Positions 51,000 through 64,000 of a stretch of DNA of 64,000 nucleotides are shown piece by piece; position 1 is the stretch's first letter, and the number at the start of each line of letters is the position of its first letter. A program made the translations under genes and the position numbers. The notes below the pieces were generated by a model, which was not told the DNA's origin, did no database searches, and was given only the letters and a program-made list of their open reading frames with translations. Source of the stretch: Isoetes taiwanensis. Its lineage: Eukaryota > Streptophyta > Lycopodiopsida > Isoetales > Isoetaceae. The stretch is from positions 6,909,321 to 6,973,320 of the forward strand of contig JAJEKV010000059.1 of the NCBI GenBank assembly GCA_021234155.1, given 5' to 3'.

Positions 51000-53900
51000 A
51001 AGCATGCCGAGCTGTTCGTCTTAGGAATTGCATCTACGCCCGGTGAATCCCTAAAGCAATGCAGTCAATCCGGACTAGCGTTGCTTTTACAAAGTACGGT
51101 GCTTGTATCTTTATTGTAACATATTCCAAGATTTTACCAGCTTTTCTCTTTGACATTTCCATAATGCCAGCAAAGAGATCTAAAAGCTTATTTATCACGA
51201 ATTAAACCTTGTGATAATAGTCAGCTTAAGAGGTTTGAGCCCTGACCCAGGTGCCATTTGGTAGCTGAACTTCCATTACTTATGGACCATAGAATAGAAT
51301 AGTAAATACATCCAACTATTCTTACTTGTTGAATTCAATCTCAAACTATAAGTTCATCCATATATTTCTAGTTAACCAACATGCAAGTCTACTTCACAGC
51401 TGTTCAGCCAAAAGGTTTTCACATAAAAAGAGCGACTAATTTAGCGTAGGCTTCGAATTCCACCCGATTTAATAATACCTTTAGCAAAGCAAATTTTGTA
51501 CTTGATCTACCTAAAGCTTTTATATTCAAAATGAATTCAGCCATTATGCACTTTGGATATTTATCAATATAAGACCACCAATTTAATTTAATTATTATGC
51601 GACATCTCATTTATTTGAATAATTTTAGACCATGGTCCACCCAATGAAAATATTAAACCATAATATTATTAACTTTATCAGTTCAACACGGATATGATCC
51701 AAGCAGCATAGTTAAACTTCAGCTTTACAGAAATACTTGAATTTATTGGGAGACCTCCATTATTACCTAATGCAACTTGAAATCTAAAAGTACAAAGTAT
51801 GGGGTTTGACAGTAAACTCAAGCAACACGACATCACTGGAAAGCATTTTTATCAAAGAGACAACCACGGGTTTATCCTTTCAAATGTTTTGTACTACATT
51901 ATGTGTGTATTTAACGGGGCATATATGTGAAATAATTCGATTTTGGAGCTTCATGAACACATTTGTCATGCACATCTATTTCACGGCTCATAAAATGCAG
52001 CTTTTATAAAATAAATTTTGTAGGGATGTATGCAAGCTCTCTCTTTCCAAAAACTCACATCATGCCGATTTAAATATTCTTAGCATAGAGTGAACTAAAA
52101 AATAGAGTGTTTACCTTGCAGCTACAGGATATCTACAAAACAATTAACAAGTTACAACCCGCGTGAAGTAGGGTAATTTGATTACGCCATATTGTTGTAC
52201 TCCGGTAAGCGGTTTCCAAGAGTTGCATATGCGTTTTTTTCATATCATTTCATCCCAAATCTTGCAAAACAAGCACAAGAAAAAGCGAAGAAGGCGTTAC
52301 ATTACTGCGGCCAACCAAAACCTATTAGCATGATGATGGTAATAGAATTATAAGGGCCCGGAAGGTACTAGAGTCGGTTTTATCATCAGTCAATCCTTGC
52401 ACCTCCTTGGCAGCCCATTAGTACGGGAATAGAAAGGTAAACTCATGAATTTTACTAATAAGATAATATACGTAATACACCGAAGCTATTAGAATGGCCT
52501 TCTTGATAATCTCGTTTACTGCTCTTTCACTTAAGAACCTTAACCGGCGCAACATATAAAAGATAAGGTCAAAGCCCGGCATAATTCAAGCAAACTGCAA
52601 CAAATTTCGCTGCAAACTTTCAGAGGTATGCGTTTCTTTAAAGCTCCCGCAAGCAACTCATAAAATCACAATAATCTACTAGCAATACCATGTCCTGTGT
52701 TTGAGTTCTGAGAATCCCTCTTTCACTTTTACCCAGCACTTTATTGTACGGGGAATGTGGAATCCTATGCAAAGAAGTTGCCTTACCAAGAAATCTTATT
52801 TGCACAGTGGGCATTAAAAATATGCGTTATGGTCGGTTCAATAAATAGTCCCTAAATCTGGTAGGTCCGGTAAGGCGATTTTGAACCTTTCAAGCATTTG
52901 AAAAGTTGAAGGCCATTAAGGATACTGTATATCCTCATGAGTCGAGTTATACTCCTGCGCGGAAATTTTGAGTTTGAGGATTAAAGATGTTTCTCGTGCA
53001 TTCCTTCATGCAAATTCTTAGTCTTTTGCTAAACACGCTGAGAATCATCATAAGCGCCCTTTGCTGCCAGCATTAGCAAGACTTGCACATTTGCCATGCC
53101 TATCTCGGCCAAAACACTGTACTTCAAACTCTAGAAGGATCTCATCAAGCTCTTCCTAAAGCACTAATGATATCATTTATGATGAACTCTCACCATCCAT
53201 TTTAGAGGAAAATAAAAGGGAGGTGATTCATAAATTAAAATTACTGCGATGAAGTATAGGTCGGGGATGTCACTAGAATAGTTACGGTTATGAGTTGGGA
53301 AATCACTTTCTAGCGGCACTGAACGGTAAAGATTGATATCGCGTATGTGAAGACAGCCAATATTGCTTGTGGAAATCCTTGGCTTTAAGCGAGGATGAAA
53401 TATTACGCAGATGAGCGACTTGTTATTACAACTTTGCCCAAAGGCCCGAACCATACGTGTGGACTCTCCATTATGCGAGGCTGAAATTCATTATTTAAGC
53501 TTGTGAGATCTTCATTCATATGCGAGAGCACTCTATTTAATACATTTACCGGGCGGTAGGCATAAGCGGCTATAGATGCGATAATGCAAATCTGCGACAT
53601 TATAGGTCCCGTAGCCCGAGGAGAGAAAGGGAAATAGGATCAAATGTACGAAGGCCTTGAGGGTTCAATATTTGGAGTCATGAGACTATAGTTCTCTAAG
53701 AAAAAAAACCCTTTATTGTGCAATTATAAATACCCTTTATGATGTACATAACTTAATACAACTAGAGTTTGTAATGTTTGCAATTTAGATTATACATCTC
53801 TCTCTACCATCCAAGCAAGTGTTTAATACCATGTCTTTTAGATACAAGTCTCGTGTCCCTATGTAACAAAACTATATAAAATGTCTCGTATTTTAAAGAT

Positions 53901-55900
53901 TTAGCATAAATTGCCACTAATAAAAACCCTTCCCCCGGGAGTGTGTGGGGACCTTTATTCTAGACATGTAGATGTGGGGAGGTTTGGCTCTTACTTCACA
54001 ATAAAGGCCAACAGCCACCCCATGCAAGCAATGGGGCCTTCAGGTTAAAAATAAAGAGATGTATACTTGTAATTTCTCAAGCATTTGTTGTTCTTACTGA
54101 GTAAGGTGTCATGCCGAGTCAGGGGGTGGTGGTTTGGTATTTCGGGTAGAAGCCCTCTATGACCCCAAAGTCAAAACCATTCTTTACAAAAGGTGTTCAC
54201 GATATCAACAATATCTCTAGCGTGAGTAATACATTTTGAACTTATGTACATAACAAGGCATAATCAGGATAATAGAATGTCGGAATAGAATAAGTTTTTA
54301 GAATAGAATAGAATCGACATTTCTAGCGGTAAATTTTTACTTGGCTATCCCATCGGAATGAATTTCAAAACCTTAAATGGTATACTGACTAAACATATAA
54401 GTTGTTTAAAAAGTAAAGAGTCTTATTGATGATCTACTCGAGGACAGCTTTAGAAAATTGCCTTGAAATATACCCTAAGTGTCTACTTGCCATATCATAT
54501 GCGATGTAATCTCCTCCTTGATGCACAATTTGCTCATTCATAAAAGTACATACAACAAATACTGCATCCACATATGTCTTTAAGGAATTTTTAGGATTGC
54601 GGCAATTTCTGGAGCAAAAAGATATGTATCTGAGAACACTTTTCAGCATTTCAAGTTCTTTATAACTTGTATGCATAAAGCCAATTTTGATAGGCGAGTT
54701 CAAACCATACTAGATAAAAGGATTTACCAACAAGCTCTGGAGAATCCGTGGTACGCTAAAACTGGTACACTACTATGCGAGATAAAACAATGTACTTTAG
54801 TAGCCAATTGTTACAAGTTGTAAACTTTGGGCAGTCATCAATGACCAACACCTTCCTTGTAGATTGTAATCTTGAGCCACTTGGCAACGCCAACTTCCAT
54901 TGCTATCCATTTTATCAAAGAGTTTGAAGTAGGTGTTCTTACTTGTTCATGTATTGCCAGTAGCTTCATTGTCGTTTTGAAGACGACATTACGGTCTTCG
55001 TTTCACCATTTTGGGGATGTTCTCATATCCCGGAAGTAATATCGACTACATACACCTCCACTAATTTTCGGGAAGATTGGTCATCCATGCGTCAGGGCCA
55101 ATGACTTAATTAGGAACATTTTCCACTGGCTTAAGGAATTATGCGATTTTGGCGCACCATTTTGAAGTAATCTCGGGCCACATGCTGTCATTGCGCGTTA
55201 TCATAAAATTTGAGATAAATGTGATGCAGTATAGACGTGGTAATTCCGGCAAATCATTTTTTATTATTGCCTTATAAATCCTGAGTATAGCTGACTTCTC
55301 GGACCATAATACATAGGAGAATTTTTACGTTAACTCTGCATTATCACTAAATACAATCACATTTTCATGCTGCAAGTACATGTATGGGATTAAGTCTATC
55401 AACTTCATTAGAGTCTATTCTTATGTAAGCTAGCTGCCTAATGTACTTTGGACATATGAAAATTTGGATAATGATCCTTTATCCACATCTCCCGGAAATA
55501 TATGATTCTTGCACTAACCAATCTAGGTTTGGTAGGGGTCATTAAAATTAGAAGACACTGATTACGCTGTGTAGATAGCACCTTATTTGTCCACAGCGGC
55601 TCCAGCCCACAGCAACTACTGATGATATTCGCCTTCAAATTATCATCAATATGTGGAAAAACCTGATGTGCAAACTCCATGATAAGCGTTATGACAAATT
55701 TGATCTCTTTGGGGTATCTCTAAATTAACGTGATGGTGTGTGGTTGGGCTCTTTAAACGGACTAGAGTTTGTTATCGCCGATATATTGCTACTAGTGGCA
55801 ATATACCCAGCACCTATTATCAACGAACTTGCTAATGTATGGTTTTCACATGGGCACATGGCGGCCACAATCAGTGCAAAGGTGCAGGGAAAAGCTTGTA
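51000..55900. other. Long stretch with no recognisable gene
   Basis: AT-rich decayed DNA. Open frames are under 100 codons, occur on both strands and show no domain. A small GAATA-type run lies at about 54285-54312. I see no hairpin, RNA gene or element end that I can defend. Confidence 0.4.
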
Positions 55901-57870
55901 GCATAGGTCATACCTCTACATAAAGAGAGGCGAGCCGATCCGAGAGGGGAATGGCGGCTGGTGGTTCCATATTACTTAAATGGATTACAGCGACGCGCGG
56001 TGACAAATAAAGAAATAGGCGAGAAGCGAAAGGAAACGCTAACGGCACAGGCAAGTAGGCGCAGCCGGCTTATACTCAACCATACACGCATCGTACCGGA
56101 TATTAATAGAAGTAGAACAAAACACGGGAAGAAAGATATTACATTTGTTTGTAGACTTGAAAGCATTGACCACGGTCAGGAGAAGCTATTACCGAGTTGA
56201 TAGACGCCTGACCCAAGAAACATGCGGATGAATTTGCGAGCTTGTACCATGGGATATATATCGCGAGATAGAAGCGAAGGACAGCAGCCAATGAAGTGAT
56301 CACGGTGTGGCAGAGTTTGCCAGCTATTCCCCAACTCTTTGGGATATACATAGATGCTTCTTGAGGTTGGAATATGAGGAAATAAGGGGGAAGAATAAGC
56401 CCTACGTTGGAGACACGAAGGTACCGATTATGCTGATACGCGATGATAGAATTGGTAACTTTAAAAATAAGGGGATACTCTGCAGATAAAAAGTGTCTGA
56501 AAAATTAAGCGTAATCGGGCCTACTTGATGCAATCTAGCAGGTAGATGGTAATGCTTGACCGCCAAGAGCAGTACTAGACCCTTCGGATATAGGGGAAAG
56601 CGAAATAGAGAGGAAACAGTCAGGATATCTAGAATTACGATGCATGGCATGAAGCTGAGCCTACAGGAGTGTAGACACGAGTTCCAATCAATATGGGGTT
56701 ATTTCATGTGAAGAATTTACACCTTGTGGCGAATAGTACGGACATCGATACTTCTGCTTAATGGAGTCTACATTGTGCTTCATTATATAGAGCTTGGGGG
56801 CCGGGCGTACAGGACAAAAATGGGAAAAACGAGGAAGGAATACTTAGGCAATGCGCGGACAAATCATACTTGACAATCATGGTCCTCGAAGCGAGTAGAA
56901 ACCAATGGAGGTGAGAGCTGGGAGGATACGTCTAATTAAGGATAATCTCAGAGGCCTTATTATCTGATATTACAATCTGAAATTAAAGCTGGCTGTTATT
57001 CGCGCGGATGGTTTAAAGATGTGGCAAAATGGACCCGGGGAAGAGATGGGATTAAACACGGCCTAATATGAAGGCGATGGAAGAGGTAGGCTGACAATTG
57101 CCACAGAGCATATGATGCAAAACACCACGAGGACCCAAGACAATAAAACAGCTGGTTTTCTTGAATCAGCAGTAGGACATCAGATGTATCGGGATGTATA
57201 ATGCGAGGCGAAGAGATATCTTAGCTGGGTAAGGGATAAAGGAGTCCGCGATCGAGAATTGAAAGGCGGAGTGGAGGGAATGAACCGGAAGGCCGGTGCT
57301 AGAATGTGACAATGGGAGGTAGAAGGGTTGAGAACCACGCGGTCTGCCGCGATTACTTTGGGTACTCTGGAGACATGTGACGAGTACAAAAACTTATAAG
57401 ATGGGGCAACGGTACGCAAACCGATGACAATATGCCAAGGAATCCGCCGAGGGTAAAGCGGCGAATCGCGATCGGGGAATGATGATGGTCAGGAAATTAC
57501 CACGGGGAAAAGAGGGTTGCTTAATATGAACACACTTTAAAAGCGGCTCGCCGGCCACACAAATTGTTCAGTTAAGTTGATTGATAGCTGACGCGTCCAG
57601 CACTTACCAGCAGAAAGAGCGAATTACTGGCGGTCGCATTGTAATAGAAAAAGTCGGTATGAGGAAAATGCTGCATCATAACGGTGTGCGCGAACGCTAC
57701 AGGCGGGAAACGGGCTGGGGAGGCGTTGAGTCTATTCTATTCTATTCTCTTCTAAATCCTTTCAGGCGGCCGGTATAATATTTCGACTAAACATACGTCT
57801 TGTCATGATATGCGCGCGATATCATACAGGGCTTTCTTTGAAAATCCGGCTGAAATCTTGGAGTAGCAGA
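55900..57870. other. Purine-rich region with no recognisable gene
   Basis: Composition changes to A/G-rich on the plus strand, with many GGAAG, GAGG and AAGG words, unlike the neighbours. A short TTCTA run lies at 57731-57750. No frame longer than 82 codons and no motif are recognised. It could be an old purine-strand repeat or a decayed element. Confidence 0.35.
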
Positions 57871-58183
57871 TGTTGTATCAAAATTACTTTAGATAAAAAG
57901 AGTGCAATGTACTAGTTTCATCTTATTTTTGCTGATTCTTTCTGGAAGTTTGCAAGGCCGAAAGTGGCACAATGATTTACATTGCAGGTCCTTAGAAGGG
58001 TCCTTCCCCCCTTCTCTTTCACTTACTTCTTTTGGTTTTTGTTATATCATAAATGACAAGTATTATCTATATCCTTCTAAAGGGTTTTAGGATAGTTTGT
58101 GCTTAATGTAGGGTGTTTTGTTATGTTTATTGTAGGCGTTCGTGTCTACATTGGAAGTTTTGAAGGAAAATACAACCCGAGGC

Positions 58184-58564
58184 TTAGTTCTCCTCTTGGG
58201 ATTCCCTCTCTTTTTGGTGTCTATGCATCTCCATCTCACGCTTAGCCATTGCGTCTTCTATCTCGGCTCTCCTACTGACTCTTTTATTTAAGCAGTGTGG
58301 TTCAACGAAAATTTCTTCATTTACAAGACAATGCACAAAGCTGCACCGAAACTCTTGTATTCCATTCTTGCTGCCCGGAAATGGAGCTCTTGGCATAGTT
58401 CTTTGAAAAATCGTTACTTTTACATTTTTTCCAAAATGCAATCTTAAACTTGTTCTCGGCCTTAGGCTGCTGGAAAGGCGGCGGTTGGCGGACATTTGTC
58501 GGCGGTTCTTGCTCTCTTCTTCCCACAAAATGCGAGCGTCGCACCCTTTCCGGTTCACGTTCAC
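58184..58564 (-). pseudogene. Open stretch of unknown function (126 codons)
   Basis: Reads MNVNRKGCDARILWEEESKN, later CSFVHCLVNEEIFVEPHCL, and ends in a highly charged helix AKREMEMHRHQKERESQEEN. The charged tail could form a coiled coil. Length and composition are better than average for this region, but no domain or start signal is recognised, so it may be a chance frame or a remnant. Confidence 0.25.
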
Positions 58565-58842
58565 CCGGAATGAAGGAATGGGGTTGTTGGAGTCTTCTAG
58601 ATTTCGTCGATCGTGAGGCTTAGATTTTTATTTAATCTTTGTATTCTATTCTTATTATCGCGGGTTTCTCCTCCGCAGATGAATATCCGGTGTTTTTGAT
58701 CTGCAGTTAGTTTAGAAGCGGGGGTGTTGGAGATAGGGAAGCAATGTGGAGTTTTAGCCAGTGAAATAGGTGCGAAAACCTCATGCCTTCTTCATTAATA
58801 TTAATAAGAGCAAAAGATACGTTTAAATGCTTAGATGCGTGT

Positions 58843-58988
58843 CAAATGAAATTACGCCTTCTTGTTATACTTACCACTCAAGGCCTTCAGAATGCCTTCT
58901 AATGTAATATTATCCAAATGAAATTACGCCTTCTTGTTTATCACTTTACCACTCAAGACCTTCCAATGCCTTCTAATAATGTAATAAA
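58843..58988. repeat. 72 bp tandem duplication
   Basis: Two adjacent copies begin CAAATGAAATTACGCCTTCT at 58843 and 58915. They share ACCACTCAAG(G/A)CCTTC and AATGCCTTCTAAT, with a few indels. Confidence 0.85.
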
Positions 58989-59299
58989 TGTGGTGAAAGG
59001 CATCCCACAATACCAACCAAGCCGATCTAGAAATCACGGAAAGCTACTACGGAGAAGCTAAGTTAATTGAATCCACCGGTAATATAAACTATAGAAACGG
59101 ACTATCTTTTTCTTCCTTCTCTAGGAAAGTCTTGAGGATGTGCCACGACTTCCCTAGAAATTATAGAATCCATAAAGTGGAGGTTAAATTTACCACTATA
59201 TATTACAACAAAAGAGCTGCCAGTAATACGAATCCACGAGCTATTACTTAACAGGATCCTGTCTTTGATGTAAAGAAGCGTAAAGAAACAAAGAAGGTT

Positions 59300-62200
59300 G
59301 CATCTAAGCGGGCTCTTCTAGATCTTCCCGAGGATGCAGTCATTTAAAAGCAAAATAGAGTTCTTATGAATGCGATGAGGAAGATTAGGGTGTACAAATC
59401 TTTGGAGATTATATTTAGCACTCTTGGACCAATTGTTCCCCTCAAACAGCGACTGGATGTGATAAGGTAGGCAAGAAATTAAGAAATTCAATCTAGGAAA
59501 CATCAACTGGTCTACGGATGGTAGGGTCCTCAACCCTTGTATTTACAAAGATCCCTCGTGACTTATGGCAATCTCCAGAGCACTGAATTTGGGTGCTGAG
59601 TCCATGAGGTATGACTGGGCTTCAGTTTGTTGCCATTTGTAGAACAGATTAAGAAAACCTGTTTCGGTCCATTGTGTCTCCATACCTCATACTTGTTTAA
59701 CGACATTTTTTTACGATGGCCTTGGCATGGATGACCTCTGTTTCAGCTCAATGGAGTGTATCGGCCTGACTCAACTACGACATCCTTGATTCTCCTTCGA
59801 GATTCTTCTTCATCTTTAAACATAGCTTTCTTGAATTGCTCCCATCTGAGAAGTCTCTTACATTAATTTTAGAGGAATACCATCGGCTTCAGTTAGTCGT
59901 GATGAAAAAATTGAAAGCACCATTAAACCTCCCAACTTTATCCCATTACAATCATATTTTTTTCCCGAATTTTATGAGCCATGGCAGTGATTGCGGAATG
60001 TCCGGGGAAGGCATTTTAAGGGATATGAGATTGGATTTTGCCGTGTAAGCCACCTCATTTCTATGTTTCCAAATCCTTACCCAAATCGAAAGAGGTTCTT
60101 GTAGTTTGTATCGGTCACATTCTTGTGATGTGAAAATCGGTATATTTCACAGGCTTCCATGATTTAATTGTGAAGTCCAAACCGAGATCCTCCAATACAA
60201 GGACAACCGAAGATGTGAAGTTTGTAGACTTTCTTTCCAGGCCCACATCCTAAGGACGCGATTCTATTTGATACATCTCTTATTTACTCTGGTGCATTTG
60301 TATGCGGGCTTTGATGAAGAACCAGCGAGGTAAAATTTTGACTTTCTTGGCGGTGCTGCTTTTCCCGATTTGTTTTGCTTTTACTTTGACTAAAAGTTTC
60401 ACTCCTCACATCCATAGCACAGCCTTACTGATCTGGTAGGTCGGTAATGCACTCTATATGTCCCTTGGTAGGTACTTCTTTGCTGTTCTAAGTGTCCATC
60501 TGCTAGAGTTGTTTGCTAACTCCCCAAATTCACGCACAATGCTATCACTCTATGATATATCTTTATACATCCAAAGCTGTTATAGTTTTAGTTTCCAATA
60601 TATCCATATGGTCAAGCCTCCCCATCAACGAGTCTCTATTGTTTTAGGTATTTATTAACCGCATATATTTAAGGGGGGTGAGTAAGGGAAGCTAGCAGAC
60701 AATCATTTTGCTTTTGATTGGGGAAACCAAAGCAGGGTGCTAAAAAGTTTATCTCTTTACGCCGAGCATCCTATCCACGAGGAGTCACAAAACATAGCAA
60801 TGCGTTCATGCTGATTATCCTTCTCATAAAGGGAGGTTTTGACATTAGGGGTCATTTGTGGAAGAGAATCACAGTAGAGGTGTTTTAAAGTATATTTTAC
60901 GCCAGCTGGATGTGATTTTCCACCCAATAGTGTATGAGTTTAAGTGCGGTGAAGGATTACTTATTTGTGGTGCTCTCGAAACCATTTCCTACTTAGGAGC
61001 TTGTAGCGGATAAGCGGAATCCTTGCATCCAGTCCACCTTACATTTTTTGGTTTTATTAAAATCCATCCAACCACTTTGTGGACCACTGCCAAATAAATC
61101 TCACAGTAGCACTCTCTATGTTGTGCCTGGAGGCTTTTGTATGCACTTTACTAATGCGAGGAAGAAAAATAGGCGTGAAGCTGGCTACTGAGTTTGGCAA
61201 TTTCCACACATGGCTAATTATGAGAGAAGTTGGGTAAAGCATGAGCTTCTTACTTAATTACGGTGACTAATGGTTTCCCAAAAGGCCATGAGGTATGTAC
61301 ATTTTAAGGCGAGGTGATCCAGTAATTTAGTTTGCCATCTTCTTCCCTACAACCTTTATTCCCTGTTTGATTAGTCTCGCAGTAATGGAGCATTTATCTT
61401 TTGTTGAGGCACAGCCCGACACCTCCCAAAATGATCCCCACAAAGCCTCCGGGAGATTTTTTTAAAGGCATTCATCTTTCTCCTCGAAAACAAAGGTGTC
61501 ATCGAAGCGCCGTACGCGCTTGTTGGTAAAAGGTCATTTGAGTTTTACTGGGATGTTGGAAGCATGGGTACACATCTTTTGCAAATGCTGGGCTAGCACG
61601 TAACCATCTACGCAGTAGAAGATAGAGATTGCGGAGGACATCACATGCGACACCTCATACGCACTCCAAACATCTTGGTAGAGTGCCATTAATCAAAGAG
61701 ATCACGGTGGCATTCACAAGTTGTATATATCGTAGGATAGCCCCAAGTGGTTCATGGCCCTTTTAGAAACTCCCAATTTATTGTGTCATAGGCTCTCTTG
61801 AAATCTAGCTTCAACATCATACAATTTTGACGAGGAGAGTCTATTCAATGCAATCCTTCAAGCTCCAATAGAGTATCCAAGATATTTCTAAGTAGGAAGA
61901 AAGGCCTTTGAATTGGGCTAATTGTATCTTGGAGAATAGGTTTTGAGTCACATTGTGAGGATCTTGTACAGTCTATAGGTGGTATTTTGTCAATGTGATT
62001 GGTCTCCAATCCCCAAACCTGTGGCCGGGGATTGTCAATCTTAGGAATAGGTGCGTCGGCGTGCTCTATTTATGAGTTCATGAAGTTTGCCTTCCAAGCC
62101 CCACAGGAAAAAAGAAGGATTTATCAAGTCGTCCTTCATTGTTTCCAAACCGACATAAAATTACGGCTGCAAACCATCTAGAGACGAGCTTTCAGCTCCA

Positions 62201-64000
62201 TGGATTTGAGTGTCTTGGATTTCCCTTTCTGTGGCATTTTCAAGAATCTCTTTTCATTGTTGATTCTCCTTCTTTGGGAATAGCGTAAGGTGATCCGGCT
62301 ATCTATCGCTGCTTCGGCAAAAGATCTTCGCAGAAGCATCTCTAATGAAATTCTCAAATCTTTCGGTGTCCAAGATTTTCCCATTATGATTAATCGAGCA
62401 ATTCCATTTTATTTAACTTGATCTGTTTGTTGCTTACGAAAAGCGGAGCTACTCTTGTCCATCATTTATATATCTACACCTTGCTTTTGATTGTGTAGAG
62501 ATGCTGGCCTCATTTTTCTTCCTATAATCTTAACCTTTCTCTCAAGTCTTGCCCTCTTATGGGTTTGAAGTTCCTGTTACATCATCTTTTGAACAACATC
62601 TTCCTTACTTCTTTAAAATCCTGCTATAGACTTCTTGTTTCTCTTTTCTTCTTTGCTCATACAGTTTTGCCCCATTTCTTCCTGCCCAACCTTTTCTCTG
62701 TTCTCATCTTTTCAGAAAAGTTTGTATGGATGATGTTCTCTCCCACTTTATTGAGGTGGAATAGAATTCTCTAAATTCCTTGCAAAGGCCTTATTCTTGA
62801 GGAGCTCGATATTTGAATTTGAAGGCACATTTTGTTTCCCCAACACTACCTGCATAGGTGTGGACATGATCACATTAGGGAAATGATGAGAAGTAAATTC
62901 CCACATCATTACAAATGGTCCCATTATCAAACCATGGATCTGAGTTTTCACATAAAATCATCCAAGGAAATGAGGAAGATCCTATCATTCCCCTTCCTCT
63001 TGTTTGACCATGAGTATAAAAGTGGAAGATGAGGGAGGGATATAGCGAGAGATTCAAGTCAATGTTTCCCAAATATATTTCCTCTTCCTAGACATATTTT
63101 ATCTTCTTACCATATTTACGCGCTCCCATGTTTGGGGTATTGTTAAAAATTCCACCTTGCATTAAGATGTTGTCATATTTTTACAGTCAGCAGCCGTTTT
63201 GCCATATCTTCCATTGTTTTCTCTCTCTGAGGTTAGGTTGGGGCATACACATTGATTATGGCGAGGGGGTTCCCCTTCCATACAAAACAACCCTTTGACC
63301 ACCTTCCATTCGGATGTGATGGGAGTCCATTTTTATATCCACGCCATGGTACGCCTTTTGCTTGGTGCCATCGGCCTTGAGTCCAAGCAGCATCTCCACA
63401 CAGGAAAATCCTGACTTCCCAATGCAGCTGACTTCAAAGAGGGCAGCCTATGCTCTTGGACAAAATAATGTTTGCTTTAAATCTTTAAAATTACAATAGC
63501 TCTTTCCTTTTTAAGGGCCTTTGATACCCTCATATTCCATCTACACACTTCACATGCGAATTAAATCTTCCTTAGGTAGTACCCTCAAGTTTTGTATTTT
63601 GAGAATTTTAACATTAGAAATAGACTTTCTTATTTCTCTTTTTAGTGAGTGGCGGTATAGAAGATCTCTCTTTCCATGGCCGAAATTGAGGCAAGGGGGG
63701 ATTTCTCTTCAATATTGAGCTCTTAGTTCGGCCAAAGTGTCATCCAACACCTCAGGAGCATAACTCTCTAAGGGAGATTTTGTAAGAGTACGGCTCATAT
63801 TTTCTTGCCGGGAGGTGCGACTTTGGCCGAGGTCGGTGTGCTCCCGGAGTTCAAGTGCAAGGCACAATGTCTACCTCCCGATTCGGTATTGATTGGATCT
63901 TGCTTCTTTTCTCCAGGCCATGAGTAAATCCATTTAATTTGCAGTCGTTTGTTTTGGAACATGGAAGTGTTGTTGTTTATGCAGCAGTACGTAAGCTTGG
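59300..64000 (-). mobile_element. LINE-C, heavily decayed non-LTR retrotransposon
   Basis: Minus-strand signals lie in LINE order. The endonuclease segment NPLAIINVYAPT is at 63272-63234. The RT entry region is at about 62055-62010, with PIPKIDNP and then a decayed DWRPITL-like stretch. RT motif A is QNCMMLKLDFKRAYDT, followed by INWEFLKGP, at 61830-61752. Upstream of motif A, RPFFLLRNILDTLLELEG is read at about 61900. Between and after these, frames are lost. The 3' border is not seen; 59300 is a guess from the last LINE-like words. It may extend beyond base 64000 on its 5' side. Confidence 0.65.

Noticed and set aside
62559-63072. Several plus- and minus-strand frames of 60-70 codons
   Set aside because: They overlap the decayed LINE-C endonuclease region and are shadows of it.
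1-64000. LTR retrotransposons
   Set aside because: I looked for integrase, protease and RNase H of Ty1/Ty3 type, long direct repeats with TG..CA ends and primer-binding sites, and saw none.
1-64000. tRNA, rRNA or snRNA genes
   Set aside because: No cloverleaf with conserved A and B boxes and no rRNA-like stretch was noticed on either strand.

Overview
This window looks like nuclear intergenic DNA of a land plant. The evidence is plant-type LINEs (endonuclease, reverse transcriptase and a C-terminal zf-RVT-like domain), a hAT transposase with BED and DUF659-like parts, Helitrons with a conserved 3' hairpin, and a captured fragment of a plant PLS-type PPR gene. The species cannot be fixed from the sequence. 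I see no LTR retrotransposon, no intact host gene and no RNA gene. Almost all coding signal is broken by frameshifts and stops, so this is a layered graveyard of transposable elements.

Layout. 1-1.5 kb: right end of a minus-strand Helitron that appears to carry exons of an unrecognised gene. 1.86-4.12 kb: complete minus-strand Helitron filled with a degenerate pyrimidine-rich minisatellite. 4.5-8.0 kb: decayed plus-strand ORFs, the last with a RING-H2-like piece. 8.2-9.85 kb: a cluster of seven fold-back hairpins in two or three families. 10.2-13.3 kb: decayed minus-strand hAT transposase, split by a 5.9 kb minus-strand LINE (LINE-A, 13.31-19.24 kb) flanked by a perfect 15 bp target-site duplication. 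19.5-20 kb: short GC-rich patch. 20.0-33.0 kb: a roughly 12.5 kb compartment bounded by inverted copies of a palindrome-rich repeat. Inside are a decayed minus-strand ORF set (20.6-23.5 kb), a divergent AT-rich spacer, and a decayed plus-strand gene (about 24-31.7 kb) with a ParB-like piece and an NIF/FCP1-phosphatase-like piece. Its non-coding stretches are studded with a GC-rich palindrome. 33.2-34.2 kb: a duplicated palindromic segment.

34.47-43.15 kb: LINE-B on the plus strand, the best preserved element, with recognisable EN, RT (YADD box) and zf-RVT regions. It was hit by a MITE-like insert and twice by Helitrons: one of 2.8 kb carrying a PPR gene fragment, and one of 1.7 kb carrying the same pyrimidine minisatellite as the first Helitron. 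Removing either Helitron restores the LINE reading frame exactly, which fixes the element ends to the base.

43.1-64 kb: more decayed DNA. It holds two diverged copies of a 1.0-1.4 kb repeat (44.0 and 49.6 kb), a LINE-A-like 3' fragment (48.3 kb), a minus-strand fragment of a fungal-type FAD-linked oxidase (46.84-47.29 kb), long stretches with nothing recognisable (51-57.9 kb), and a badly decayed minus-strand LINE (LINE-C, about 59.3-64 kb).

The genes do not work together as a pathway. The informative relations are order of insertion (LINE-A into hAT, Helitrons into LINE-B), sequence capture by Helitrons, and several unusual repeat architectures.
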